Under the pieces are notes generated by a model. It ran no database searches and had not been told where the DNA came from. It saw only the letters and a program-made list of their open reading frames with translations. From NCBI GenBank assembly GCA_934463265.1, contig CAKSIU010000002.1:54946-118945 (forward strand): a stretch of DNA of 64,000 nt. Reading direction: 5' to 3'. This DNA is from an uncultured Eubacteriales bacterium. Lineage in GTDB: Bacteria; Bacillota; Clostridia; Oscillospirales; Acutalibacteraceae. Shown piece by piece: positions 24,814 to 34,809 of this stretch (position 1 is its first letter; each line of letters begins with the position of its first letter). The position numbers and the translations under genes are program-made.

Positions 24814-25734
24814 CTATGTATTAAGTGTTTTCAAAAATTTCTTAAAATAGTCCGGTAAATCACTTTCAAATTCTATGTATTTTGAAGTTTTTGGATGAAT
24901 AAAGCCAATATGTTTAGCATGAAGACATTGCTCTTTTAAATTTTTTATAGCTCGTTTAGGGCCATATACAGGGTCACCCGCAACAGGATTACCAATATAT
25001 GCCATGTGCACTCGTATTTGATGGGTTCTGCCTGTTTCAAGCTTTAGCCTGACGTGCGTAAAATTTTTATATCGGTTCAATACCTTGTAATGTGTAACTG
25101 CATTTCTAAAGTTTTCATTCGTAACAGTCATTTTTTTGCGGTAAATTTTATGTCTACCAATCGGAGCATCAATCGTGCCTGTATCGTTTTTCAAGTTGCC
25201 ATAAACTACGGCTTCATATTCTCTGGAAAAAGAATGTTTTTTTATCTGCTCGGCCAAATTTTTATGAGAGAAATCATTTTTTGCAACAATCAAAAGACCA
25301 CTCGTGTCTTTGTCAATTCGGTGAACAATTCCCGGTCGAATCGTGCCATTTATACTGGACAGGCTCTCCCCGCAGTGAAACATAAGCGCATTAACTAAAG
25401 TTCCGCTATAATTTCCCGGCGCCGGATGAACGACCATACCTTTCGGCTTATTAACAATCAACAAATCATCATCTTCATAAACAATTTCAATCGGTATATT
25501 TTCCGGCTTCAAGTCAAGCAATTCCGGCTCCGGTACGTTAATTTTTATCATTTGACGCTCTTTCACTTTAAAATTTTTATCATCAACAATTTTTTCATCA
25601 ACTGCCACACATTTATTTTCTATCAATTTTTGCGCATATGAACGCGTAAAAGTCTCCACTTTAGCGCTTATAACTTTATCTAATCGCTCACCTGAATAAA
25701 CTTCATCAATTAAAAATTCGACAATCTCACTCAC
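24814..25734 (-). CDS. rluD: RluD-type 23S rRNA/tRNA pseudouridine synthase
   Basis: Product of 306 residues with an N-terminal S4 RNA-binding domain (about 12-75) and an RluA-family catalytic domain. The catalytic Asp is in GIVHRIDKDTSGLLIVAK, and HQIRVHMAYIGNPVAGDPVYG is typical. It starts with GTG behind GGAGAT. The order lspA-rluD is the normal one in Firmicutes (YlyB-like position). Confidence 0.93.
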   Translation of the reverse strand: MSEIVEFLIDEVYSGERLDKVISAKVETFTRSYAQKLIENKCVAVDEKIVDDKNFKVKERQMIKINVPEPELLDLKPENIPIEIVYEDDDLLIVNKPKGMVVHPAPGNYSGTLVNALMFHCGESLSSINGTIRPGIVHRIDKDTSGLLIVAKNDFSHKNLAEQIKKHSFSREYEAVVYGNLKNDTGTIDAPIGRHKIYRKKMTVTNENFRNAVTHYKVLNRYKNFTHVRLKLETGRTHQIRVHMAYIGNPVAGDPVYGPKRAIKNLKEQCLHAKHIGFIHPKTSKYIEFESDLPDYFKKFLKTLNT

Positions 25735-25746
25735 AAAATTTATCTC

Positions 25747-26196
25747 CTAATTTTTTATATCTTTATAAAAAAACACCACATATATAATTAAAATAATCGT
25801 CCCGAATGTTATGCAATAATCGGCAAAATTACAAATCGGCGAAAAAAATGAAAGTTTTATATAATCCACAACATACCCTAAAAAAAGTCTGTCTATAAGA
25901 TTTCCAAGTCCGCCGGAAATTATCAACGCCGCCGCAGTAAGAAACATTTTGTCATTTAAATTTTTATACTTTATCAAATAAATAAAAAAAGCAATCATCA
26001 AAGCCGCAAAAATAATAAAAAACCATCGTTGGTTTTGAAAAATTCCAAAAGCCGCGCCCCTATTTTCGACGTAAGTAATATCAAGTAAATTTGGAATAAT
26101 TGTAACATCTTCAGCGTACCTCAAATTTGTAGTAACAGCATATTTCAAAATCTGGTCCGTCGCAACAAGAATTATTATAAAAAAAGATATAAACAT
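25747..26196 (-). CDS. lspA: Lipoprotein signal peptidase II
   Basis: Aspartic protease in the membrane that cleaves prolipoproteins. The product is 149 residues with four membrane helices. The two active-site aspartates are in GNLIDRLFLGYVVDYI and CNFADYCI, and the ENRGAAFGIFQNQ block is present. ATG at 26196 is chosen by homology and a GTGGTGA site; the frame is open further upstream. At least one lipoprotein in this window (the PPIase) is a likely substrate. Confidence 0.95.
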   Translation of the reverse strand: MFISFFIIILVATDQILKYAVTTNLRYAEDVTIIPNLLDITYVENRGAAFGIFQNQRWFFIIFAALMIAFFIYLIKYKNLNDKMFLTAAALIISGGLGNLIDRLFLGYVVDYIKLSFFSPICNFADYCITFGTIILIIYVVFFYKDIKN

Positions 26197-26262
26197 AACA
26201 TTCACCACTTTCTCAGATAAAAAATCAGCGGCGTACCACATAAGATACACCGCAATCTGAAG

Positions 26263-29058
26263 TTATTTATTCAATATATCTGCGCACCGACTGCAAATGT
26301 TCTCGTTATTACTATTTTTTCCAACAGTATCACTAAAGCTCCAACAGCGTTCACATTTTTTGCCATTTGCACGAGAAATCGTAACAGACAGACCATTAAC
26401 ATTCTCCGCAACGTAATTTCCCGAGTTATTTTTCGCTAAATCAACTTGCGAAACTATAAAAACATCTTTCAAATCATCTTTTACCGAAGCTACAAAATCA
26501 TACAAATCGCCTGTACAATGCAAAGTCACTTTTGCTTCAAGCGAAGAACCAATAACTTTGTCTTTTCGCGCCAACTCCAATGCTTTTTGAACATCAATTC
26601 TTATTTCACCGATTCTGTCCCAAGAATTAATGAAATCGTCGGTAACATTCAGCGCTAATTTTTCCGGCATAGAATTAAACAGCACGGAATCAACATCTTC
26701 GTCGCGGCCATGAGGCATATAACGCCAAATTTCTTCGGTTGTAAAGGCCAAAATCGGTGCCAATAATTTTGTCATAGCGTTCAAAATAAGATATATCGCA
26801 GTCTGCGCCGCTCTTCTGGACGAGCTATCCGCAGGCTCAACGTAAAGTCTGTCCTTTAAAATATCCAAATAAAAATTTGACATATCCACAACGCAAAATT
26901 TTCGAATACTATGATAAACCTGATGAAATTCGAAAGTTTCATATGAAGTTTTAACCTTCTCGATGAGCTTGTTTAACTTATCGAGAGCCCACTTATCAAC
27001 AGGCAAGACCTCATCTAACAGTACCATATTTTCGTCCGGATTAAAGTCATAAAGATTACCCAAAATATATCTTGCCGTATTTCTTATTTTTCGATAAGCT
27101 TCCGACAACTGCTTCAAAATTTCTTGAGAAAGTCTAACATCCGCGTGATAATCGGACGAAGCGACCCACAATCTTAAAATATCCGCACCGTACTGATTGA
27201 CAATTTCTTGCGGCTCCATACCATTTCCCAAAGATTTGGACTGCTTTTTGCCTTCTCCGTCAACAACCCATCCATGCGAAATTACCGTTTTATATGGAGC
27301 TTTTCCGGTAGTCGCAACAGACGTCAAAAGTGAAGATTGGAACCAGCCACGATATTGGTCGGCACCCTCAAAATATAAATCCACCGGCCAAGCCAAATCT
27401 TCTCGCTGTGCGCACACCGCTGCATGAGAAACTCCAGAATCGAACCAAACATCCATGATATCCGTTTCTTTTCTAAACTTTTGACTACCACATTTTTCGC
27501 ACTTTATACCCGCAGGCAAAATTTCAGCAACAGACTTGATAAACCAAGAATCCGAACCTTCATCTCTAAACATTTGCGCAACTTTCAACATAACATCTTT
27601 GTCAATCAAAGGTTCGCCACATTCTTCGCAAAAGAAAATCGGCAACGGAATACCCCATTTGCGCTGTCTAGAAATGCACCAATCCTTACGGTCACGAACC
27701 ATGGAAGAAATTCTATCTTGCCCCCAAGCCGGAATCCACTTAACTTTCTGAATTTCCTCCAATGCTTTTTCTTTAAAGTCATCAATCGAGCAAAACCATT
27801 GTTCAGTAGCCCTAAAAATCACAGGATTTTTGCATCTCCAGCAGTGCGGATATTGATGTTCGATTTTCTCTGTCGCAAAAAGAGCACCAATGCTTTCAAG
27901 ATGCTGTGCAATAGGTTTTCCAGCTTTTTGAGTACTTAAACCCGCAAATTGACCGGCATCATTCGTTAAAAATCCATTGTCATCAACTGGAACAATAACC
28001 TCAATTTGCTCATAATTTTGACAAACTTCAAAGTCCTCAACACCGTGACCAGGCGCAGTATGAACACATCCTGTACCAGATTCCAAAGTTACATGGTCAC
28101 CAACGATAACCAATGACTCTCTGTCCAAAAAAGGATGTTCTGCCGTCATAAATTTAAGCTCTTTGCCTTTTAACGTTGCAACAACTTCATAATTTTCTTT
28201 TCCGGCCTTACTCATTGCAGAAGCGCAAAGTTCGGCAGCCATAATATAATACTCGTTACCAGCTTTTACCACGCTATAATCAAAGTTAGAACCCACACAA
28301 ATGGCCACATTTCCTGGCAAAGTCCAAGCTGTCGTCGTCCAGATCACAAAATAAGTTTTACTTAAGTCGATACCTAATTTAGACAGTTTTCCGCTATCAT
28401 TTTTCAACCTAAATTTTACATAAATTGAAAAGCAAACATCATTCGAGTATTCAATTTCCGCCTCAGCAAGAGCAGTTTTGCAGTCAGGACACCAATAAAC
28501 CGGCTTCAAACCTCGATATATATGTCCATCACAAGCCATTTTAGCAAAAACTTCAATCTGTTTTGCCTCATACTCTTTCTGCAAAGTTATATAAGGATTT
28601 TCCCAATCCGCCAAAATGCCCAGTCGCTTAAACTGATTTTTCTGGTCATTTATATATCCCATAACAAAATCTCTGCACAAAGTTCGAAGTTCCATATCAG
28701 AAATATCAGAAGAATTACTTACGCCGGCTTTTTTTCGTGCTTTAAGTTCAGTAGGCAAACCGTGAGTGTCCCAACCCGGAACAAACGGCGCCTTAAATCC
28801 GGACATATTTTTATATCTAACCACAAACTCCTGCAAAATATGATTCAGTGCGTGCCCTATATGTATATTTCCGTTTGCGTAAGGAGGCCCGTTATGAACG
28901 ATATAAAGCGGTTTTCCGTCATTTTTTCTCATTAATTTATCATATAAATTATTTTCTTCCCCATCATGCAAAAGTGCCGGTTCTGTCTCGGCCAAACCCG
29001 CACGCATAGGGAAATCCGTCTTTGGAAGATTCAGTGTGTCGTTGTAATCTTTAGGCAT
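26263..29058 (-). CDS. ileS: Isoleucyl-tRNA synthetase
   Basis: Class Ia synthetase of 931 residues. The HIGH-type motif is PPYANGNIHIGHALN near residue 60, the second motif is KKQSKSLGNG, and the C-terminal zinc site has CERCW and CSRC. The overall length fits the bacterial type. ATG start behind GGAGAG. The intergenic region upstream is only about 60 bases, too short for a T-box, so control must come from the sepF-divIVA transcript or a short attenuator. Confidence 0.97.
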   Translation of the reverse strand: MPKDYNDTLNLPKTDFPMRAGLAETEPALLHDGEENNLYDKLMRKNDGKPLYIVHNGPPYANGNIHIGHALNHILQEFVVRYKNMSGFKAPFVPGWDTHGLPTELKARKKAGVSNSSDISDMELRTLCRDFVMGYINDQKNQFKRLGILADWENPYITLQKEYEAKQIEVFAKMACDGHIYRGLKPVYWCPDCKTALAEAEIEYSNDVCFSIYVKFRLKNDSGKLSKLGIDLSKTYFVIWTTTAWTLPGNVAICVGSNFDYSVVKAGNEYYIMAAELCASAMSKAGKENYEVVATLKGKELKFMTAEHPFLDRESLVIVGDHVTLESGTGCVHTAPGHGVEDFEVCQNYEQIEVIVPVDDNGFLTNDAGQFAGLSTQKAGKPIAQHLESIGALFATEKIEHQYPHCWRCKNPVIFRATEQWFCSIDDFKEKALEEIQKVKWIPAWGQDRISSMVRDRKDWCISRQRKWGIPLPIFFCEECGEPLIDKDVMLKVAQMFRDEGSDSWFIKSVAEILPAGIKCEKCGSQKFRKETDIMDVWFDSGVSHAAVCAQREDLAWPVDLYFEGADQYRGWFQSSLLTSVATTGKAPYKTVISHGWVVDGEGKKQSKSLGNGMEPQEIVNQYGADILRLWVASSDYHADVRLSQEILKQLSEAYRKIRNTARYILGNLYDFNPDENMVLLDEVLPVDKWALDKLNKLIEKVKTSYETFEFHQVYHSIRKFCVVDMSNFYLDILKDRLYVEPADSSSRRAAQTAIYLILNAMTKLLAPILAFTTEEIWRYMPHGRDEDVDSVLFNSMPEKLALNVTDDFINSWDRIGEIRIDVQKALELARKDKVIGSSLEAKVTLHCTGDLYDFVASVKDDLKDVFIVSQVDLAKNNSGNYVAENVNGLSVTISRANGKKCERCWSFSDTVGKNSNNENICSRCADILNK

Positions 29059-29084
29059 TTATAACAACTCTCCTTCTAAAATTT

Positions 29085-29113
29085 TTAGGGACTGCACAAA
29101 TCAAACAGTCCCA
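29085..29113 (-). other. Hairpin between divIVA and ileS
   Basis: On the minus strand GGGACTG and CAGTCCC form a 7-bp stem over 11 bases, followed by an A/T-rich stretch with a short T run. It could be a weak terminator or attenuator ahead of ileS. Confidence 0.4.
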
Positions 29114-29120
29114 CTGAACA

Positions 29121-29774
29121 TTATTTAGTATCTTCGCGAACATTATAATCTTCGCCAAATTTCAAATTAGAAAACTTGCTCGAATAATTGTTATTTAAAT
29201 CATTCTCATTTTCCAAATCAGAATTATATTGTGCCGAATCCAAAATTTTTATATTTTCTGAATTAGCAGCATCGAAATTTTCTGATTTTTCATTATTTTT
29301 ATCATTAAAATTAACTGACAAACGGTCTTCAGCATTAAAAGAGTTGACCAATTTCAAATGTTCTTTATAGCGAGCCAAAATATCTGAACGAAACTCTCTA
29401 ACAGCTTTTTTTAAATTAGCCAACGTTTCCTTTTGATTTTTTATATCGCTGTTTGCATTTTTCAAGATGGAATCAGCTTCTCTTTGAGCTTTTTCGATTA
29501 TATCCATAGCATCTGCTTTAGCCTTTGCCAATTCTGAATTAGCTAATTTTTGTGCACTCACCAAAGCATCTCTAACGCTGTCCTCATCTTTGCGATATTG
29601 ACTTACTCTGTCCGCTAAAATCTTAATTTTTTGAGTCAAACTCAAATTTTCTTTCTGAAGCTTCTCATAAGAATCCTGGACTTCATCCAAAAAATTATCA
29701 ACATCTTCAGCCTTATAACCGCCAATATTTGTTTTTCTAAACTTAACGTCCCTAATGTCATTAACAGTTAACAT
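29121..29774 (-). CDS. divIVA: DivIVA-family cell division/polarity protein
   Basis: Coiled-coil protein of 217 residues that binds curved membrane at poles and septa. The N-terminal membrane-binding motif is clear (MLTVNDIRDVKFRKTNIGGYKAEDVDNFLDEV), followed by coiled coil to about residue 140 and an Asn/Asp/Ser-rich tail. Sits between sepF and ileS, its usual place. ATG behind GGAGG. Confidence 0.93.
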   Translation of the reverse strand: MLTVNDIRDVKFRKTNIGGYKAEDVDNFLDEVQDSYEKLQKENLSLTQKIKILADRVSQYRKDEDSVRDALVSAQKLANSELAKAKADAMDIIEKAQREADSILKNANSDIKNQKETLANLKKAVREFRSDILARYKEHLKLVNSFNAEDRLSVNFNDKNNEKSENFDAANSENIKILDSAQYNSDLENENDLNNNYSSKFSNLKFGEDYNVREDTK

Positions 29775-29807
29775 AAATATTCCTCCAAAACCGCCAAAAC
29801 TCTATTA

Positions 29808-30260
29808 TCAGAAATAAACTCCGCTGTTTTCGAGTTCATCCAAAAGGTCGTCGCCAGTCAAACCAACGTTATAAGGAGTAATAATAAAGGTACTCGTAGC
29901 AACTTTTTTAATCTGACCACTATTAGCATACGCAACGCCGCTCAAAAAGTCAATAATTCGGCGAGAAACATCCTTATTTGTATTTTCAAGATTCAACACA
30001 ACAGTATGCATTTTAATAAGTTCATCAGCAATCGCGCGAGTATCCTCACCAAAGCGCTCGGGTTTAAACAGAACAACCTGAAGTTGAGCAGTAGCGTGAA
30101 TATTTACCACTTTATTATTCTGTGCACTTGCGCGAGTCTGAGAAGATTTTTGTTCATTTTTCTTATTCAAATCCTCAAAGCTATCCTCTTCATATTCATA
30201 ATCGAATTCGTCCTCTGGTGGAGTTAACATTTCCTTAAATTTTTGTACTAATCCTGACAT
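29808..30260 (-). CDS. sepF: Cell division protein SepF
   Basis: Membrane-tethered FtsZ partner of 150 residues. It begins with the amphipathic anchor region (MSGLVQKFKEML), then an acidic linker, then the SepF domain with VVLNLENTNKDVSRRIIDFLSGVAYA. The ylmE, ylmG and ylmH genes that often surround it are missing. A strong sigma-A promoter lies about 140 bases upstream. Confidence 0.94.
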   Translation of the reverse strand: MSGLVQKFKEMLTPPEDEFDYEYEEDSFEDLNKKNEQKSSQTRASAQNNKVVNIHATAQLQVVLFKPERFGEDTRAIADELIKMHTVVLNLENTNKDVSRRIIDFLSGVAYANSGQIKKVATSTFIITPYNVGLTGDDLLDELENSGVYF

Positions 30261-30403
30261 AATTTCAGCCTCCTAAAAATTTTATAATTAAATTCTAGCT
30301 CATAAAAGAGCAAGACCTATCCGCAAAAAAGATTTAATCACAATAAAAGCAACCATTTATGTAAATTAAAGACAATTTCTAAAGATAAGAATCACACAAT
30401 AAT

Positions 30404-30432
30404 ATTATGACCAATTTTCATTCCAATGTCAA
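30404..30432 (-). promoter_or_regulatory. Sigma-A promoter of sepF-divIVA
   Basis: -35 TTGACA (30427-30432, perfect), a 17-base spacer and -10 CATAAT (30404-30409). The leader to sepF is about 140 bases and includes a small GCTC-GAGC hairpin. Nothing else was recognised between 30261 and 30505. Confidence 0.75.
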
Positions 30433-30505
30433 TAAATAAATCTTGCATTTTATAAAAATATTTCAAAATTTTTTGTTTATTTTTACAGAATCATAAAAAC
30501 AACCC

Positions 30506-31795
30506 CTAAACAAACTTGCCATCATAAAGATCTCTTCCTTTCACAACAATCTCATCATATTCTTTAATAGTATTCTCAGAAAACAGCTTGGATTTATCTG
30601 CATTAATGTTGCAAATAACGTAATCATCGGCAGAAAAAATAATATCTATTTCTTTAAAAACAAGTTGTTTTCCATACTTAACGTAAACTCCTTTCACAAC
30701 TTTTTCCTCCGACTTTTCTTCACCAGTCGCGTCATCGACAACAGTTCTGTTTAATTTTTTCTCATGAACTGCACTTTTGCTCACCGAAATTCCCTTGTAC
30801 TCTGCAATGTTAATTTTAACCGGTTCATTGCGAATTGATAAAATATTCTTATCAACGTCGTCACATTGAAAAACAACTGCCGCGGGAGAATTTTTATCAG
30901 ACTGATTGATAGCAACAACTTTAGCTTTTAATCTGTTGGAGCTAGCCAGAGGCATAAATAATTCCACATATTGGTCGATATTAAGCTGTAAAGCATCATC
31001 TTTTTTCAAATTGCAAGCCACAAACCACTTAGAATTCGTAACTAACTTCGCTGAATTTTTATTATTGTTACGAGCCGGCTTACTGTTTAAAAGAGATTCC
31101 ACCTGCTCGCTTGTTATGTTGAGTACATTGTTGTAGTCAAAATTAGATTCATGACCGTCTACGTTTCCAACAAAAAAACCAGATTCCTTTGCTAAAATCT
31201 TTTTAACATCGCCGTTAATCTGTGAATTTACTTGTTTTAATTCGTCGTTAAGCTGGTTAATTTTTTCAGATAAATTTAAATTCTGGCCAGCAACAATTTG
31301 CCTTTCATTCAGCAAATAAAGGATATTCTCCCTCCTTTTTGCCAATTTATTAAACTCGTGATTACACACATTTTTAATAAAGTCGTTGAGGTCCAAATAG
31401 GCTTGTTGGTCGATAGAACTCGGACTGGAAGACAGCGCAAAACCAAAATTTTTAAGATTTTCAAGGCGAATAATTTCATTTTTAATTGTCTCAGCCTTTT
31501 TGCTCAAAATACCTTGACTTTCTGACGAATAAACCAACGCAACAACGCCATTTTTTTCGATTTTATCTGCATCAGTCAAAGTAAAATTAACAAATCCGGA
31601 CAAATCGTCATCAATAAGTCTTTCGTCCCTAACAACATAAGCCTGTGCATCAATAGAGTCAAAAACTTGTATAATTTGTGCGGTTTCGGTTTTTATACCA
31701 GGAAATAAAACGGCGCATAAATGATAAAGAACATAAACTAAAATTATCCCGACAAAAAACCATTTTACAAATTTTTTTACAACTTTTCCCGTCAT
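30506..31795 (-). CDS. HlyD-like membrane-anchored adaptor protein
   Basis: Protein of 429 residues. One N-terminal membrane helix (about 12-32) is followed by an extracellular region. That region has a biotinyl-lipoyl-like half (AYVVRDERLI, GVVALVYSSESQGI), a long coiled coil (about 85-190), then a beta-rich C-terminal half. This is the plan of HlyD-type adaptors, but no transporter gene is beside it. The gene sits directly upstream of sepF. The ATG at 31795 is favoured by AAAGG; another ATG lies three codons upstream. Function unknown; a role at the septum or in export is inference from position. Confidence 0.65.
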   Translation of the reverse strand: MTGKVVKKFVKWFFVGIILVYVLYHLCAVLFPGIKTETAQIIQVFDSIDAQAYVVRDERLIDDDLSGFVNFTLTDADKIEKNGVVALVYSSESQGILSKKAETIKNEIIRLENLKNFGFALSSSPSSIDQQAYLDLNDFIKNVCNHEFNKLAKRRENILYLLNERQIVAGQNLNLSEKINQLNDELKQVNSQINGDVKKILAKESGFFVGNVDGHESNFDYNNVLNITSEQVESLLNSKPARNNNKNSAKLVTNSKWFVACNLKKDDALQLNIDQYVELFMPLASSNRLKAKVVAINQSDKNSPAAVVFQCDDVDKNILSIRNEPVKINIAEYKGISVSKSAVHEKKLNRTVVDDATGEEKSEEKVVKGVYVKYGKQLVFKEIDIIFSADDYVICNINADKSKLFSENTIKEYDEIVVKGRDLYDGKFV

Positions 31796-31840
31796 TATAG
31801 GCATCCTTTTGAATTAAAATTTCCATTTTATGATATTATA

Positions 31841-32782
31841 TCACATATTTTTTTGCATTTCTATAGTTTTTGTGCAAAAACTTAAAATTTCTTTAAAATC
31901 GATATAATCGTCGACAAAAATCCAATTTATTCTGGCATCTTTTTTGAACCAAGTCAGCTGTCTTTTGGCATATCTGCGCGTTTGCATCTTCAAATTTTCA
32001 ACCGCCTCGCTCAGAGAGCACTTATTATTAAAATAAGGAATAAATTCTTTGTAACAAATGGCATTCATAGCGGTTTTGCTGCAGTCAGAAGATAAAATCA
32101 TTCGGGCCTCGTCAACCAAGCCTAAATTCATCATTTTGTCGACTCTTTTATTTATTTTATCATACAAAATTTTCCTATTTCGATAAGTCAATCCGAACAT
32201 TATTGGATTATACGGCGAAACTATTTTTTTAGAGTCCTCGTTGTGCTGTGTTATAGTAATTCCGGTCATTTTATAAAATTCAATCGCGCGGATAATTCTT
32301 ATAACGTTGTTCGGATGAATTTTTTTTGCAGATTCCTCATCAAATTTAGAAAGTTCGTCAATTAAAGCGCCCACTCCTTCATTTTTTAATTTTAAAAGCA
32401 AGTTTTCTCGTAACACCGGGTCAAAATTTTGTTCAACGAAATTGACATTATTCAGCAAAGAATTTACATATAAACCTGTTCCTCCAACAATAAAAGGCAA
32501 ATTTCCCCGAGCATTTACTTCAAAAATACATTTTTGGGCTAGCTTTACATACTCTGCCACACTAAATTCACTATTTATGTCCAAAAAATCGATTAAATGA
32601 TGCGGAACACCCGCCATTTCAAGTTTAGTCGGCTTAGCTGTGCCAATATTCATCTCTTTATAAATTTGAATAGAATCGGCAGAAATAATTTCTCCATTTA
32701 GCTGTTTGGCAAGTTCTATTGACAGTTTAGTTTTTCCACAAGCTGTTGGTCCAATCACCGCGACAACATCTATTTTTTCCAT
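31841..32782 (-). CDS. miaA: tRNA dimethylallyltransferase
   Basis: Adds the isopentenyl group to A37 of tRNAs reading U-starting codons, using DMAPP (supplied through IspH). The P-loop is GPTACGKTKLS near the N-terminus, followed by GEIISADSIQIYKEMNIGTAKP. Length about 313 residues. The start is uncertain: ATG at 32782 fits homology, while a TTG eleven codons upstream would overlap the mutL end. MiaB, which acts next on the same base, is encoded 5 kb upstream in the same direction. Confidence 0.94.
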   Translation of the reverse strand: MEKIDVVAVIGPTACGKTKLSIELAKQLNGEIISADSIQIYKEMNIGTAKPTKLEMAGVPHHLIDFLDINSEFSVAEYVKLAQKCIFEVNARGNLPFIVGGTGLYVNSLLNNVNFVEQNFDPVLRENLLLKLKNEGVGALIDELSKFDEESAKKIHPNNVIRIIRAIEFYKMTGITITQHNEDSKKIVSPYNPIMFGLTYRNRKILYDKINKRVDKMMNLGLVDEARMILSSDCSKTAMNAICYKEFIPYFNNKCSLSEAVENLKMQTRRYAKRQLTWFKKDARINWIFVDDYIDFKEILSFCTKTIEMQKNM

Positions 32783-32801
32783 AGCACTTTTATCCAAATC
32801 A

Positions 32802-34796
32802 TCACACCCGGCCAAATCGTTTTTCGATATCGTGTTTTTTTACAGTTATAGCCACAGGCCTACCATGAGGGCAAAATCTAGGGTCTTCTTTAATTATTTT
32901 TTTTACGAGTGCCTGCATCTCTTCAAATTTTGACTCTTTCCCAGCTTTAATTGCAGCTCTGCAAGCAATATTTTCATAAAGCCATTCAACGTAATCGCTT
33001 TGAACATTTTTTCTATGTTCCAAAATATAATTTGCCATCTGAGTAACGATATCGCAAATGCAGACATTATCTAGATAGGTTGGCGCCGCACGCACGACGA
33101 CCGCACCGTTTCCGAAGTCATCAATCTCGAAACCGGAATTAACAAATAAATTCATATTTTCAATAATTGCAGCGTATTCATCTTTGCTTAAAGAAATCAC
33201 AACCGGCTCTAAAAACATCTGAGAAAGTGGCATTGTCTGCGTTGATTTAAGTTCCTCGTAAATCATTCTTTCGTGCGCCGCATGTTTGTCAATAATAACT
33301 AATTCATCGCTATTTTTTTCAACAATAATATAAGTATTAAAAACTTCGCCTTTAATTTTAAAATCAAAATCTTCTGAAACTAACAAAATCTGCTCAACAT
33401 TTTTTGAAATTTCTCCAAAAACAGCCGTATTTTTTTTCATTGAAGCATCGTTATTTTTTAAAGGTTTTGCAATTTCTTTATTCGCCTGTTTTAAAATTAA
33501 TGGTTTTTTCTCCGCTTTAACAGATTCGCTTTCAAAACTCAATTTTTTAACATAACCTGTTTCAGATTTTTTAGGAATAAAAATTTCCGGTTCTTCTTCC
33601 GCATTATAAGACAGCGCAGTCCTAATCGGCTCCTGAAAAACTTCATTAACTTTATGAACTTTAATCACATTAAATTTATTTTCAGAAAGCTTTACTTTAT
33701 TTTCTTTTTCAGAAATATTAAATTGTGAGGTTACCGTGATATTATCCATATGAGCAGAGCTTTTCACCTCGGGAACAGGCTTATTTTCGCTTAGCAAAAC
33801 CGGCTTTTCACCTTTAATCAAAGCCGTTTTTACGCCATGATATATCGTATCAAAAATCGGACGCTCATCAATAAATCTGACCTCAACCTTAGAGGGATGC
33901 ACATTCACATCAATCGTGTCAAAAGGCAAATCTATATACATCACGCATGCTGGAAATTTTTGCACCATAATTGACCCTTTAAAGGCTTCTTCCAGCGCAA
34001 CCATAGCCGTTCTGCTTTTAACGTAGCGGCCATTTATGAAAAAGTGCTGCATATTTCTTGAGGCACGCGGCGAGGTTGGTTTGCTGATAAAACCGCTCAA
34101 TTTTATGCCGTTTAAATTATAATTAAGTTCCATCATCGATGAAAAAAATTCCTTACCATAGACGGCATAAATTGCCGGCCCTACATTACCATTTCCTGGA
34201 GTGTTTAATTCTAATTTATTTTCTCGTATAAATTTAAATGCAATTTCCGGATGTGATAAAGCAATTCTATCTAAAACTTTTGCTATAGAACTACCTTCTG
34301 AACTGTCTTTTTTCAAAAACTTCATTCTTGCCGGCGTATTATAAAACAAATCTCGAACAATTATCGTCGTTCCCAAAGAGCAACCGCATTCTTCAAATAA
34401 AGTTTCTTCTCCGCCCTCAATTTTATAATGAGTACCAACTTCTTGGTCATTTGTCCGCGTCATAAGTTCGACTTTTGAAACCGCACAAACTGAAAAAAGA
34501 GCCTCTCCTCTAAACCCCAAAGTAGAAATATTATTAAGGTCATCTTCAAACTTAATTTTACTCGTGGCATTTCGCAAAAAAGCATTTTTAACGTCGTCTT
34601 TTTCGATTCCACAGCCATTATCGGTAATGCGCATATAAGTGACGCCACCATTTTTTATTTCCACGGTTATCGAGGCAGCACCGGCATCGATTGAATTTTC
34701 AACGAGTTCTTTTATAACAGAACTTGGGCGCTCAACGACTTCTCCAGCCGCAATTAATTCTGCAACGTGTTTGTCAAGAACATTTATTTTTCCCAT
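32802..34796 (-). CDS. mutL: DNA mismatch repair protein MutL
   Basis: GHKL ATPase and endonuclease of 664 residues. N-terminal motifs: ELVENSIDAGA, DNGCGI, TLGFRGEAL. The C-terminal endonuclease motif is present as DKHAAHERMIYEE, with CPHGRPVAI near the end. It is therefore the nicking type of MutL expected in bacteria without MutH. It follows mutS by 13 bases. Confidence 0.97.
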   Translation of the reverse strand: MGKINVLDKHVAELIAAGEVVERPSSVIKELVENSIDAGAASITVEIKNGGVTYMRITDNGCGIEKDDVKNAFLRNATSKIKFEDDLNNISTLGFRGEALFSVCAVSKVELMTRTNDQEVGTHYKIEGGEETLFEECGCSLGTTIIVRDLFYNTPARMKFLKKDSSEGSSIAKVLDRIALSHPEIAFKFIRENKLELNTPGNGNVGPAIYAVYGKEFFSSMMELNYNLNGIKLSGFISKPTSPRASRNMQHFFINGRYVKSRTAMVALEEAFKGSIMVQKFPACVMYIDLPFDTIDVNVHPSKVEVRFIDERPIFDTIYHGVKTALIKGEKPVLLSENKPVPEVKSSAHMDNITVTSQFNISEKENKVKLSENKFNVIKVHKVNEVFQEPIRTALSYNAEEEPEIFIPKKSETGYVKKLSFESESVKAEKKPLILKQANKEIAKPLKNNDASMKKNTAVFGEISKNVEQILLVSEDFDFKIKGEVFNTYIIVEKNSDELVIIDKHAAHERMIYEELKSTQTMPLSQMFLEPVVISLSKDEYAAIIENMNLFVNSGFEIDDFGNGAVVVRAAPTYLDNVCICDIVTQMANYILEHRKNVQSDYVEWLYENIACRAAIKAGKESKFEEMQALVKKIIKEDPRFCPHGRPVAITVKKHDIEKRFGRV

Positions 34797-34809
34797 AGCA
34801 ATCCCCTAG

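Noticed and set aside
27424..27939. Open frame of 171 codons on the plus strand inside ileS
   Set aside because: Antisense to a conserved synthetase domain; no start signal or motif.
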